Source: Typha latifolia (Eukaryota > Streptophyta > Magnoliopsida > Poales > Typhaceae). From it: a stretch of DNA of 64,000 bases. The stretch spans positions 5,208,001-5,272,000 of the forward strand of contig CM034105.1 of NCBI GenBank assembly GCA_019914945.1, in the 5' to 3' direction. Of this stretch, positions 26,395 through 35,596 are shown one piece after another. Within the stretch, counting starts at the first letter, position 1, and each line of letters opens with the position of its first letter. The notes under the pieces are model-generated. The model had not been told where the DNA came from and searched no databases. It was given only the letters and a program-made list of their open reading frames with translations. The position numbers and the translations under genes were made by a program.

Positions 26395-28875
26395 GGAGGA
26401 ATAGTAGCATGACCATGCATTTGCCTTTCTACTTTTTTCATAAACCCCATAAACTAAAATTAACAACAGAAAAAATAACAGAGAAGAGTAGATACAGATA
26501 AAGACATAGTTAACTTTACTCAAATTTTTCTATTTATATCTCAAGACTTGTTTTTCCTTGCAATCAGAAGCCAAATGAGATCTGAAACACCATTATCTGG
26601 GCGACCGATGTACATAACTACATATAAATGTGGTGATGATGTTAGACATACTTTTGATTAGCAAATTCTGATAGAATGATATACTAAATATTGCCGAAAG
26701 AGTGAACATTTTTTATCTCACACGAGCCCTCCTATGAACTTATTTAATTGGAATATAGTTTAACTTTCCATTTACTCTCTTTATTCCTAAATTTCCCACC
26801 AAAAAAATATATATATCTTCCTCTCCTTTCTAGTTCCACCATCCAAGTACAATGGCAAGTCCAAAGGCTAAATCTAGTTACAGATCCAACAGAAATTATT
26901 ACAGAATGTTCCTTTGTCAATTAGCAAAACCAATTGTGAGCTATTGCATATACATCATATCTCCTCTATAAATGGCCGATTAGTTTTCCGAAATGAGTAA
27001 CCACCCCTAATGTTTAATAACTTTGCATAACATAAATACGATCTCAGAGAGACAAAAATAAAGGGACTTCCTTCTTAACAACAGAATATCAAGAATAATA
27101 AACATAAGTACTATATTTAGAGAATTCAACCACTAGTTTTCGGTACATTTTAATATTTTGGAAGAAAATAGGAATTTTCTGTTGGAAAAAATCTCAATTT
27201 GTTACATTCAATAATAAAGATAGCAGTTGACTCATATGCGAAGAGCGAAGAACAGCAATATATGCTTTGCTGTCATTTTATAATATGTTGCATGAGCAAG
27301 AAGAATGCATGTATTAGATGCATCCAAAGATTTAAAATGCCACATGGCATGCAGTGCTTGCAAGGTGAGAGAGAGTATGGAAGAAGGGTAGAAGATCAAA
27401 GGGAGGCTAAGAGACAGAGGAGCCCACCAAATCCCTATGGTTGCAGCTGCTAGGATTTTGCTGCAAAGAGGTGAATAGAAAGGAAGAAAGGAGAGAACAA
27501 ATAGTTTAGGTCAGATTCAGGTATGAATTCCACTGGAAATCAACACAAAGCTATATTAAATTACTTTAAGAGGAATCTAGGTCAGGTTAAGGACAGATTA
27601 CAGTTGAATCCAGTCTACCAGGAACCTAATAAGTTAACCTGTTTTCTGGTCAGTTTATTGTTAGATTCAGACCTGAATCTGACTGGAAATGTTTATGATG
27701 TATGATCATCCATTCGACTCCAAAGCTCCAGAGTGCCTAAACCATAACTCAACCAGATTGATTGCATTTTCATGCTCACAATCATATAAAGTCCAAAATT
27801 ATGTCTTTTACTTTTTTTCTCCAAAAGTTCCTCATGTACTTGATCTGATACCAAGTTCCAATATCAACCTATATTTTACTTTGAGACATCTACAGAACTT
27901 CTATTACAAGTAGATTATTACAATACGCCAATCACATTATTGGTAGAACTATTACGCAAAAGATGATATCATGAAAGTAAACAGAAAGCACCAGTATCTT
28001 TTACATGGTCAGTTACATTCATTGAAGTCATATAATCAAATTAAAAAGAGGGTGTCCTAATGCACGAGGCTCCTGCTTACTTAACGTCTTGTGGTGGGAG
28101 GGTGTAGGCAACCCTACCCTTATTATAAAGTGGTTATTTGATTATTTCCACAACTTTGAAGTTTGAACCCTTGACCTCCAAAATACAAGGACCAAGCCTT
28201 ACCCTCATGGCTCACGCCAAGTCATACAATCAGGTAGCATCTTATAAGTTTGTTTCCTCAACCAAACTTTTGCATCAGCAAATGTGGACATGCAGCTGTG
28301 TATATATCTACTCGCACACATTATATTTAGATAGCTAAATGCACGTATTCCTAAAAAATACTTTACAGCAAAGCATTCCTTATAGCTTAACCTTGAAGCC
28401 CATTTCATATATACAAAGTTTAGAGAAGGAATAGCCACATTTCTTAGTTCTTACTTACCATAGAAGGATAGTCAAGGCTATCATGATATAGTCGAATAGC
28501 TTCTGAGAGATCAAGTGTTTCACCTGCATCACCAAATGCTCCTCAGAGTAAAGTATTAAGCATTATTAATGAGGTTAACATAACTGACACAATTATACCT
28601 TTCTTAGCACAATTGAGGACGTAATCAATACTGACTTGATCTATATCTACATCATCTAGGGAAACTGCACCAGGCGGCATTACAACTTTCTTGATCAAGC
28701 TTCCAGAGAGAATAAAGTTAAGAAGTACATGCCGATCACGACGATAGCGTTGGAGTAGTTCGAGGACATTTTCCCTGTCAACATTATAAAACAAAGAACT
28801 GTCTTAAAAAAAGCATCAGTATTTAGAGAAAAGAAGAAGTATCTAATGAAAGATCAAAGATGCATACTCTTCCAT
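894..28875 (-). CDS. PATROL1: PATROL1-like MUN-domain protein (DUF810), 3' end beyond window
   Basis: Arabidopsis PATROL1 is a Munc13-like protein that controls delivery of the plasma-membrane H+-ATPase AHA1 in guard cells. Nineteen coding exons join in frame, listed high to low: 28868-28875, 28599-28774, 28459-28523, 25900-26203, 16132-16198, 15818-15968, 14850-15017, 14659-14769, 14288-14497, 14071-14172, 12746-12976, 11952-12026, 11629-11703, 9907-10092, 9632-9781, 8969-9061, 7434-7505, 2894-3011 and 894-1072. They sum to 2541 nt, 847 codons without a stop. Landmarks: N-terminal LELLQRYRRDRHVLLNF, acidic linker ELTVDDIEDFDDDEE, GITDDDLRETAYEVLVACAG, basic KEKKKEKKSKLMRKL, RTRQGLLNALVGKVGKRMD, ARGDLTGEVCHWADGY, PLKEQRGPQERLHLKSL and LTEDVVSVFPAADSLEQY. 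The known family is about 1100 residues, so roughly 250 C-terminal residues lie left of the window. All introns are GT-AG except the one after exon 6, which starts with GC. Intron 4 is 9.7 kb and full of transposons. Family assignment is firm; exon joins come from splice sites and reading frame, not transcripts. Confidence 0.93.
1242..1825. mobile_element. Foldback MITE with duplicated left arm
   Basis: The stretch folds on itself. The left arm at about 1248-1316 (TGGTTAGACCTAAAGTCAC and on) pairs with the reverse complement of about 1749-1813. A second pair, near 1512-1545 and 1611-1645, shares AAGCTT and a TAAAATAATAT-type stretch, and the centre lies near 1585. The outer left arm is present twice in tandem: 1242-1371 and 1372-1502 are nearly identical, each opening with a run of 12 or 13 C. 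No transposase is encoded, as expected for a MITE. The target duplication is not clear. It sits in an intron of the PATROL1-like gene. Confidence 0.7.
3569..3690. repeat. Polypyrimidine CT/CCCTCT tract
   Basis: About 120 bases of almost pure C and T on the plus strand, mostly CTCTCC repeats, near the left end of hAT copy A. Confidence 0.85.
4061..4316. repeat. 40-bp tandem repeat inside hAT copy A
   Basis: About six copies of a 40-base unit built around TTTGAGATTAAATATTTGCT. The motif TTTGAGATTA recurs exactly every 40 bases at 4171, 4211, 4251 and 4291, with more diverged copies to the left. It lies upstream of the transposase remnant, where hAT elements often carry subterminal repeats. Confidence 0.88.
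4382..6890 (+). pseudogene. Decayed hAT transposase (BED finger, DUF659, C-terminal dimerisation region)
   Basis: Several frames in order give a degraded plant hAT transposase. A BED-like finger reads KEMNGNISRLEKHL near 4460, with its first cysteine lost. DUF659-like segments lie near 5100-5330. The longest open piece is 5414-5740, containing GDREIIKSGLTRF and PLVKVLRLIGN. A C-terminal hAT segment follows near 5990-6150, encoding QFSTVKVAATISHN in broken frame, with the low-complexity tail to about 6890. Stops and frameshifts are frequent, so it cannot make an active enzyme. The copy at 22.8-24.5 kb is the same protein, less decayed. Confidence 0.85.
7506..8968 (-). other. PATROL1-like intron with TA microsatellite at 8755-8784
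   Basis: This intron separates exons 8969-9061 and 7434-7505. It holds a (TA)n run of about 15 units at 8755-8784 and no other feature I can identify. Confidence 0.6.
11704..11706 (-). other. NAGNAG tandem splice acceptor
   Basis: On the minus strand the acceptor before exon 11629-11703 reads TTGCAGCAGGTAAC. Two AG dinucleotides three bases apart are both usable in frame. Using the first keeps a glutamine at the start of the exon; using the second drops it. Confidence 0.6.
15812..15817 (-). other. PATROL1: GC 5' splice site after exon 6 of the PATROL1-like gene
   Basis: The exon 15818-15968 encodes a segment ending ETMRAQLE, which in the family is followed directly by the next exon (IAESMDIRTRQ, from 15017). 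On the minus strand the junction reads TTGAG then GCATGC. No GT at this phase keeps the frame, and 151 nt is exactly what phase requires. So this is a GC-AG intron, a rare but recognised class. Confidence 0.82.
16490..17094 (+). mobile_element. Solo LTR related to the 17.4-19.8 kb element
   Basis: It opens with TGTTACGACCCGAC and ends with CTGATTTGTAATA. These match the reverse complement of the ends of the LTRs at 17370-17929 and 19237-19791, which begin TATTACGAAC on this strand. It therefore lies in the opposite orientation to that element. No second LTR or internal region accompanies it. I see no clean target duplication (TGTTA versus GGCTA). The open frame at 16694-17092 falls inside it and is not a gene. 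Confidence 0.65.
17370..17929 (-). repeat. 3' LTR of the minus-strand gypsy-like element
   Basis: Matches 19237-19791 along its whole length with many substitutions. It begins TATTACGAACC and ends GTCGAATCGTACA on the plus strand. Confidence 0.82.
19237..19791 (-). repeat. 5' LTR of the minus-strand gypsy-like element
   Basis: Begins TGTTACGAACT and ends GTCGAATCATAATA on the plus strand. It adjoins the primer-binding-site-like sequence at 19221-19235. Confidence 0.82.
19797..20589 (-). other. Intron sequence with no recognised feature
   Basis: AT-rich part of PATROL1-like intron 4 between the gypsy-like element and hAT fragment B. I see no gene or clear repeat here; the left end of fragment B may lie in it. 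Confidence 0.4.
20590..20944 (+). mobile_element. hAT right-end fragment (copy B)
   Basis: The stretch from about 20760 matches the tail of copies A and C, including a TTTTTAAATAATATTTAGAA stretch and the CCGATCC-rich end before the terminal repeat. It ends in GATCCCGATATCTTG, a shortened version of the family end. The left end is not identified. It directly abuts the LINE fragment at 20945, so it probably landed in that LINE. Confidence 0.6.
20945..21330 (-). pseudogene. LINE ORF2 3' fragment (zf-RVT domain)
   Basis: On the minus strand it encodes IWKILVPSKVKIFLCLLA, then KRKGYTSSVECVLCGEADK and VEHLLIHCKF. The pattern C-x2-C with H-x3-C is the reverse-transcriptase zinc-binding domain that closes plant LINE ORF2 proteins. 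A short AAGC repeat near 21190 shifts the frame between the two parts. The end at 20945 is cut by hAT fragment B. Confidence 0.82.
21331..22844 (-). other. Intron sequence; GC-rich patch at 22660-22840
   Basis: Part of PATROL1-like intron 4. It is AT-rich except for a patch at 22660-22840 with repeated GAGCTC- and GGCGA-type words. That patch joins directly onto the truncated transposase of hAT copy C and may be captured sequence. The open frames here do not look like genes. Confidence 0.4.
22845..24745 (+). mobile_element. hAT transposon remnant, 5'-truncated (copy C)
   Basis: Same transposase as copy A but better kept. 22850-23180 encodes GREIIKPGVTRF and PFVKVLRLVDNND (DUF659-type). 23580-23800 encodes LRAGQFSTAKVAAAISHN, PNLTPIAKKILSQT and SSSQCERNWTTFS (hAT C-terminal type). 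23801-24199 is an open frame for the following tail, with NMRLRERNLRRKAENEQLID and DEGDPLTPWI. The right end reads GATACTGGGAACCTTG at 24730-24745, the family terminal repeat. The left end is missing: sequence before 22845 is unrelated GC-rich DNA. Frames are broken, so it is not autonomous. Confidence 0.82.
24746..25899 (-). other. Remainder of PATROL1-like intron 4, nothing recognised
   Basis: Sequence between hAT copy C and the donor at 25891-25899. I see no gene, repeat array or further transposon end. Confidence 0.5.
26357..26392. repeat. (AT)n microsatellite
   Basis: About 17 TA units in the PATROL1-like intron between exons 25900-26203 and 28459-28523. The rest of that intron, apart from the SINE at 28043-28222, holds nothing I recognise. 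Confidence 0.9.
28043..28222 (-). mobile_element. tRNA-derived SINE with Angio-domain 3' end
   Basis: Read on the minus strand it begins near CTTGGCGTGAGCC, has a pol III B-box-like GGTTCAAACTTC, then GGGTAGGGTTGCCTACACCC. It ends GGAGCCTCGTGCATTAGG followed by ACACCCTTTTT. The TACACCCTCCC, then GGAGCCTCGTGCA, then CCCTTTTT layout is the conserved Angio-domain tail shared by many flowering-plant SINEs. It is an insertion in a PATROL1-like intron. Confidence 0.75.
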
Positions 28876-30201
28876 AATTTTCGATGCCTCCTCCTATTAA
28901 GCTTGAAAAAATTTGTAAGAAATAATACTGCAATCAAAAGTATATTCAATTAAAATAGGAATTAAATTAAGTTAGTCAAATAAAGAAAGCAGCAAAATAT
29001 TGACTCACGTGACACTTCTATTTACAACCTGGAAAAACAAAATTTTAACAGAAGTCTCATTACCTTAGTTGAACTTGCTTCGCATAACAATGGGAAGACC
29101 ACATAATACTTAGTCAAAGAGAATTTAGCACTTTTTGGTTAAAAAAATTTCTTTTTCCTTTATCTGCACAACTACCCCAAGATAACAAGGTTGTCGGAAA
29201 TTGACACCATTGTCAATTGAAAGTAGAAAATAGTTATATGTTTATATTGTTTATCAACTCCCATGCCGCTTCGGTGGATTCTGGCCTTCCACAGGGTTTC
29301 AAGTTGAATATCCCTCTTGAGGTTGCAGCGGGCTATTAAATAGATAATTACAAGCAGTCTTTGAAACGGCTATGTATTCAACCACCTAAGTGATTGCATA
29401 GGCGATAGCAACTACTATATTGCCCCACATACACTATATACAGCCCAGCCCGATATATCTGGTTGGGCTGCATATGGCGTTTTGCCATGCATTAGTGGGC
29501 TAGTTGGAGCCCACATATGGCAAGTTGGCCGATTGACTTGGCGGGCTAAGAAATCAGGTTTAAGCATGCATATATGGAGGATATGAAGGAGACGAAACTG
29601 AAGAGAAACCCCTAATTGCATTATTAGGGTCTTCCTCTTGATCAACTCTCTTGATATCACATTTTCTTCTCTCCCCTGCTTGAGATTGATGGTGAATGCA
29701 GGATATGAAGGGGACAAAACCAAAGGAAAACCCCTACTCTCCTAGCAATTGCAATGCAATAGCTTCCACCGTCCCTTGCTCTATCAGAATTCATAGTTCC
29801 ACCTAATCAACTCCTCTATCATGATCCAATGACCTCCCCACACAACCCTATCCCTCAAATCATGTTTGCCCTACCTTCAACTGCACCCTCCACCAATACC
29901 ACTTCAGCATGTGCCCTCCCTACAAGGCTATTCCCACACTTGGCCACCAGTAGTCCTATGCATAAATTTACTAAACCACCAAGGCATCCGAATATGCAGC
30001 TATATACCACCATAGGCCCTATGCAATAGAGGGACCACCCACATACTACATCCGTTATTTAGAGAACTGATTATTAAAGGCTACTTTGGTTAGTGTCAAC
30101 TAGAATCACCTCAAGATTCTAGGTTGTCCTTTCACAACCCTAAAAAGTGACCAAAGCCCATTAAAAAGGGCGATGATGGCTAGTTCTTTTGTTATCTAAG
30201 A
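28876..30201 (-). other. Upstream of the PATROL1-like start codon, possible 5' UTR intron
   Basis: Just upstream of the ATG on the minus strand there are AG sites after T-rich sequence (near 28889-28900) that could accept a 5' UTR intron. The rest, to 30201, shows no gene; the open frames at 29415-29723 and 29829-30029 have no recognisable product. Confidence 0.35.
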
Positions 30202-30206
30202 CTAGC

Positions 30207-32317
30207 TGTCACGACCCGAGATAGGAATCATGACCGGCCATGCACCTCAATATGCTTGATATACACGAAGCCTTATTAATATTTCCTAAGTGTACAATAG
30301 CAACAATAAATAAACAAAGAAAATCTACTTTATTAAATTTAAAACTAATTGCAATAAACATAAAACAATGTTATTATTTTTGAGTCTCTAAACGAAATAA
30401 ATTTATCTTTTAATCTAAAGCATAAAATTCAAAAGAGCGAAAAAGTAAATAAGTAGATCCTAAATAGAGGTGGAGTCCGGGTACATCTCGCTCAGTCACC
30501 CCGCTGACTATTACCTAAGATAGATAAATAAATAAAAATAATAATAATCCATGAGCCAACAACTATAGCTCAGTGAGTGAAATCCACTCGAAAACCAAAT
30601 AATTTCAAAAAAAACTAAAAACAACAATATACATAATAATTTGCATTAGGCATGCTCTTTAAATAATGACAATGATAACAATAGAGAGTCATAACTTGTA
30701 ACCTTGCACAGTTTCAACATATTAACATCTTTTCAATATTTATACTGTCATATATCTCAATAGATCTAAACTTTGTGGATCCACATCAACTAGAAGTCAC
30801 CTCGAGATGACGTTCGGGACTTTTCTTCATATCTGATCCGGTTAGGATCATCAGATAGTATCACTATGTGATCAACACACTTTATCTTTTTCACTAACCG
30901 TTGAGAGAAGTAAGAAACACTTAGAAAATTTCTCATTCATCCTACGACTGTTCCCTAACCCCGCTAGAGTCACCTAAGACAGTCACCGCAGTGATCTGAT
31001 TTAGAATTTTCCCCTGGACTTCCAGATAAACTTGAGTCACTACGGAAAATCGCAAGCGATCGTACAAATACTAATCTCATTTTTCTTTTCACTAAATTTA
31101 ATATTTGCACAAAGTATGGTGATGCACTGAATATAATGATTAAATGCAAACAGAAAACGTAACAATTAAAATTTTGCACGTAAGAATGAAATAAATAAAT
31201 TTGCACATAAAAAATTTTCCTGATCTGACAAAGGTACAAAATATAATAAAAATAAATATGTGAGTGAACCCACTCACCTGAGTCTAGGCAAAACAACCGA
31301 AATCTCAAATCTCTAGCTCACATACTAAATATCACCACCTTTAATAATAAAATTTTCAATTTGAATAATGTCAATATTTCTAAAATTTTAAAAAAAAACT
31401 ACAAAGAACTAAAATGGGTTAAATTACCCATTGGATTGGACTGGGCTACTTCTGGCCGGCCCATTCCAGAAAAGGAACTAATCGGGCTGGGCCAAGGCCC
31501 AGCCAAACAATGGATTGGGCTACGGGCAGCCCACCCAAACTTTAGTGGTTCGGGTTGGGTCTTTGGATTCGAAATTCAAACCCGAACCCGAACCCGAAAA
31601 TCAAATGAAAAAGGGTTGGCTCGGGTTAAACCCGAGTCCAACCAGACTTTTCCCTTTCCGTGACCGACGCGAGGAAGAGAAGAGTTGAGGGAGGGAGTGA
31701 CCGTCGGCGACGATTCACGACCACCCTCAAGCCTCTCGGTTCTCTCTCTCTCTCTCTTCGTCGTCCTCACTAGGTGGAGGAAAACCCACCACCGACTCCG
31801 AAGCTGACGACGACTAGAGCCACAAGGGCTCTCCCAGAAGGCAACCATGGCGCAAGGCCAACGGCTTGGAGCTATTGAGCACGAGCAGCAGCAGCCCGAA
31901 GCTGCCGGCCAACGTGAGTTGCCGGCGAAGCCGAAATCCCCCAAATTAGGTATTTCTAATTTACTTTATTAAACTGAAATTAAACTAGAGGGATAAGAGA
32001 GGGCTCACCAGGGAGGAGTGTGATGGTCCATATTTACTCCGACGATGCTCCGACGGCCGAACCCACGTCGCGATTCCAACGGTAAGGAAGAAGGAAACGA
32101 AGGAGAAGAAGAAGGAAAGGGAAAATGAGGCTGGGGGGTGTTGAGGGGAGAGAATTAGGGTTTAAATTTATAGGGCAAAGATCCAAATCTGAATTAGATT
32201 TGGATTCGGCCGATTTTCCGTTGCGCTTTGTCGCGTGCCGGAGAGGGAGAGGGGAGAGGGCTGCACGTGCACCCTCCTCTCTCAACACCCCCCCCCCCCC
32301 TTTTTCTGGTTCATTCA
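30207..32317. mobile_element. 2.1-kb solo LTR with 5-bp target duplication
   Basis: Begins TGTCACGACCCGAG and ends TTCATTCA, that is TG...CA. It is flanked by the direct repeat CTAGC at 30202-30206 and 32318-32322. TG/CA ends with a 5-bp duplication and no internal coding region point to a solo LTR, left after recombination between the two LTRs. The right third is GC-rich and looks like a 5' leader. It includes a run of 12 C near 32289. Open frames in it (31361-31663, 31576-31944, 32034-32348) are not genes. Confidence 0.78.
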
Positions 32318-32645
32318 CTAGCATAGCCATGTAGGTTTTCCTCTCCAATTAAACAACAAATACTCCAGGTTAACTAAGAAGACTTTCCAAAAATTCCTTC
32401 TCTCCCAGGAAAGTTTAGCCCTAAATCCTAGTATACCTAGCATAATGGCTGATCCAAAGTTATGTCAATGCAGACAACCCCTTTATCTAGGCTAAAGCAT
32501 ATTAAAATACAACTATGGAAGTATGAGACCAAAACAAATTAGAAAAGAGAAAACCATCCCACTAACCCCCCCCCCAACTGAACACACATATTTTATATTT
32601 TCTCCGTTTGGAACTTTGTGGGGGTGATAAGTAGATAGTATGAAG

Positions 32646-33342
32646 TAAGGTTTAGAAACTCGGTATCAAGATCGAGATCGGCATTTAGAAAAACCGAAAC
32701 ATATCAACCATATCGGTTGTATCAGCTGCCAATATCAGATCGAGTTATTTTTAATTATGTAAAATTTTAAATATTATTTAAAATGCTGAAAATTTTCTAA
32801 AATTTTATTAAAAATAATAGAAAAATAAGAAAGCAATAATTAGTCACATATGAAGCCTAAAAATTAAAATAAAAAAAAACTCACACAAAACTATAACACA
32901 TTCTGATTTGAATTCGATAAATTTTTATATCCGTAAATTACTAGTATAGAATAACAGTAAAGGAAGAGATCTCCCTTCACTATTGTTTTATAGCAGTAAA
33001 AAAAGAGGAGTTTAAAAATGAGTGAGAAAAAGGGAAAAGAGAAATTTAAAAAAAAAATCATCTAAGTTCACTAAAGTGTAGACTAGCCGAACAGGCTCAC
33101 CAGATTGGCCGCCGAATAAGCTCGATAAAGTATGAGAGTAGGAAGAAAGTGTGAAAAATAGACGTTAAAAACTAAAAATTTTAAAAGAAAGCAGTTGATG
33201 TCATCAATTACTAATGTCTAATAGGTTAGATATATTCTAGATTAGACCTAAACTGAAACCAATATGTGTCGATCCTAGACTGAAACCAATCACCAAACTA
33301 GTTTCGGGTTCGAATCGAGATCGGCCTATTTTGAAATCCATG
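32646..33342 (-). mobile_element. Non-autonomous hAT of the copy A family (copy D)
   Basis: The left part (32646-32870) is the reverse complement of the right ends of copies A to C, with AT-rich TTAAATATTATTTAAAATG and the CGGTATCAAGATCGAG end. The outer ends TAAGGTTT and, on the other strand, CATGGATTT are weak inverted repeats. GTATGAAG (32638-32645) and GTATGTAG (33343-33350) agree at 7 of 8 bases and are the probable target duplication. No transposase remains. Confidence 0.58.
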
Positions 33343-34169
33343 GTATGTAGCCCCTGTCCTGCAACATGGTCTTTTAAACTTAAAAGTTCCAAAGGAGTGA
33401 ATAATAATATGCCTATTTAATTGTGTCTTATACAGCAGTATGTACCCTGAGAATGGGAAGTCGAACAGCCCAAGGCAATATTTCAAGAATTGGCTAATAC
33501 AGTTATGTGCCATAGACTGATAGACGACAAGTACAAGAATGGGGATTCCTTTTCATAGATAAAAAGAAGAGGGAGTAGAGGTCATTATTAGTGTTATTGT
33601 AAAGCTTGTCCCATGAATTCAAGTGGCCATATCTTGCTCTCAAATGTCTATTCAATCATACTAAGTTACTAACCAAGACTATTGAGTCCATTCAATTATA
33701 ATAACAGCTCTTAAGCACTATTAATTGGAAAAATCATCCTATATCAACAAGAACTAAATCTTGGACGTCAACTTTGCCACCCTCCTAAATGGCTGCTTTC
33801 AAACTTCTACTATCTAACTTCTATCTTCTAAGTCAAACAGAAGGACTACAAATTAAGCATTTTGACAGACAGATTTCAGCACAGTTATGAATAGAACCTA
33901 GGTATGCTTGCTTTAACCAATGATTATCACATTCCACTTTATTTCTCCATTCAATTAGGTCTTTATTAAAAAAATGTTTCTCTTTGAGGGAAAGTAGGTA
34001 CTTTGTGCGCGGTCTACCGTAGGTAATGCTGGTTTGTTCGATTCTATAGCACACCGGAATCTTCTTATATAGAAGACAACTACTTAAATTGGAAAAAACT
34101 AAGTAGACAACTTAATTCGACAACCACAAATCAAAGTGTTAAGCAATCAAATAAACATATATTACCGAG

Positions 34170-34897
34170 CAATATTTTGAAAGGCGGCCATGGGTGGCAG
34201 GCGCCCATTACCTAGCGCCTAGGCTGAAGGCGGGCGACAAGGCATTCTAACATTTTTTATATAAAAAATAAAAAATAAATATATAATATATGACTTCCTC
34301 CAGTTAGTTCACATTCTGAAAACTAATTACTGTACAGAGTCAGCAAGACAGTAACTAATTACTGATTTAAAAACAGTGAAATTGAATAATTACTGTACAG
34401 GATATTTCAGACTTTTCAGTATTCGCATAGGTCCAATTTACAAACTAACCAATAAGCATGTAATTACATACTACATTTCAGTAATTGTCAATTCACAACT
34501 AATATTCTAATTACCTAATTAGCATTTAGCAATTAATTAAGAATTTAAGATAGAGCAGGGAAGCTATGCGACATGCTTGCCGGCGCCGAGAGTGGAACGG
34601 AAGAAGAAACAACCGAGTGAAAGGGAAGAAGAGAAGAAGAAAGGAAAGAAAGAGAAGCTGGCAGCTGCCCCCTTGCCGTCGCCGGCGCCGAGAGTGAAAG
34701 GGACGAATTAAAGAATAAAGAAAATAGGAAAAGAGAAGAAAGAAAAGTTACCTGCCGCCGCCTCTTGCCGTCGCCGCTCCCACTCCCTGCTCCCGCTGCC
34801 GCCGCCGTCGCTCAAGAGAGGAGGGAGAGGAGGATGAGAGAGCGATTGGGTATTTGGGTTAGGGCTGCCGTCGCCATGGCCACCTTTAAAAACATTG
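34170..34897. mobile_element. Non-autonomous hAT with 8-bp target duplication
   Basis: Flanked by TTACCGAG at 34162-34169 and 34898-34905. The terminal inverted repeats run about 24 bases with 4 mismatches: CAATATTTTGAAAGG on the left, CAATGTTTTTAAAGG on the right read inward, both continuing to GGCCATGG. Inside it the motif GCCGGCGCCGAGAGTG occurs twice (near 34579 and 34682), with a GC-rich segment that may be captured host DNA. The minus-strand open frame at 34708-34914 crosses its end and is not a gene. A different hAT family from copies A to D. Confidence 0.88.
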
Positions 34898-34988
34898 TTA
34901 CCGAGACAAGGCAAAATGAAGTAGAGATCTAAGGCTAATATGATGGAACAAGATAAAAAGACGGCGAATTACGAGATCAGTATATTAC

Positions 34989-35240
34989 CTTGTGATTGTC
35001 CGCTTTAAGCTATCAATTTTTGGATCTGCGCAAAGGTGAGAGCAAACAAGCGCGTGGGAGAGAATCGACTTCGATCCCTGAAGAGAATTGGCACTCCTCG
35101 AGCTTTGGGGCTCGGATTTCTACCAATCTAGAGAGAGATGGAAGACAGCACGGCAGAGAGGGGCGGGGAGAAGAGATGGAGGGAGAGTCCGGAGAGTATC
35201 TGTCGAACAGATCTGAGCACGTGACTCGGACGCGGTAGAT
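34989..35240 (-). promoter_or_regulatory. Possible 5' UTR exon and promoter-proximal region of the PATROL1-like gene
   Basis: On the minus strand a donor-like CACAAG then GTAATATA lies at 34981-34994, after a less AT-rich stretch with a G-box core CACGTG near 35218. If it splices to the short first coding exon near 28.9 kb, the 5' UTR intron would be about 6 kb. There is no protein evidence, so this rests on composition and one splice-site match. Confidence 0.3.
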
Positions 35241-35596
35241 GGAAATTATTTTAAAAAGAAAAGGTTAATACGGACTATTCCAATTTTGTACACTATAAAA
35301 GAAAACAGCTAATATCGATATAAACTGTTGTTATATTTAGTTCTACACGAGCATAATATATTTAATATGACATAAAGTTAATATTAAATTAATAAAAATA
35401 GTGAAATTGCCGTAATATCTTCCATTTTTTACCTGCCATACCCTTGCCTCGTCCCTCCGTTATCCTTTGGTTATTGATTGCTTGCTTGATCAAAATACCC
35501 ATTAGTGGATGGATCAAAAAATACTAATATATAAATAATTTTAATTAATATTTACTTTGTGCAATATTAATATAAATAATTTTAATTAATATTTGC

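Noticed and set aside
32289..32300. Runs of C (also at 1247-1259 and 1377-1388) as quadruplex candidates
   Set aside because: Each is one homopolymer run within a transposon; no spaced G-tract pattern was seen.
31361..32348. Open frames of 100-122 codons on both strands
   Set aside because: They lie inside the 2.1-kb solo LTR, overlap on both strands, and show low-complexity content only.
34708..34914. Minus-strand open frame with a proline-rich region
   Set aside because: It crosses the terminal repeat and target duplication of the hAT at 34170-34897, so it is a chance frame.
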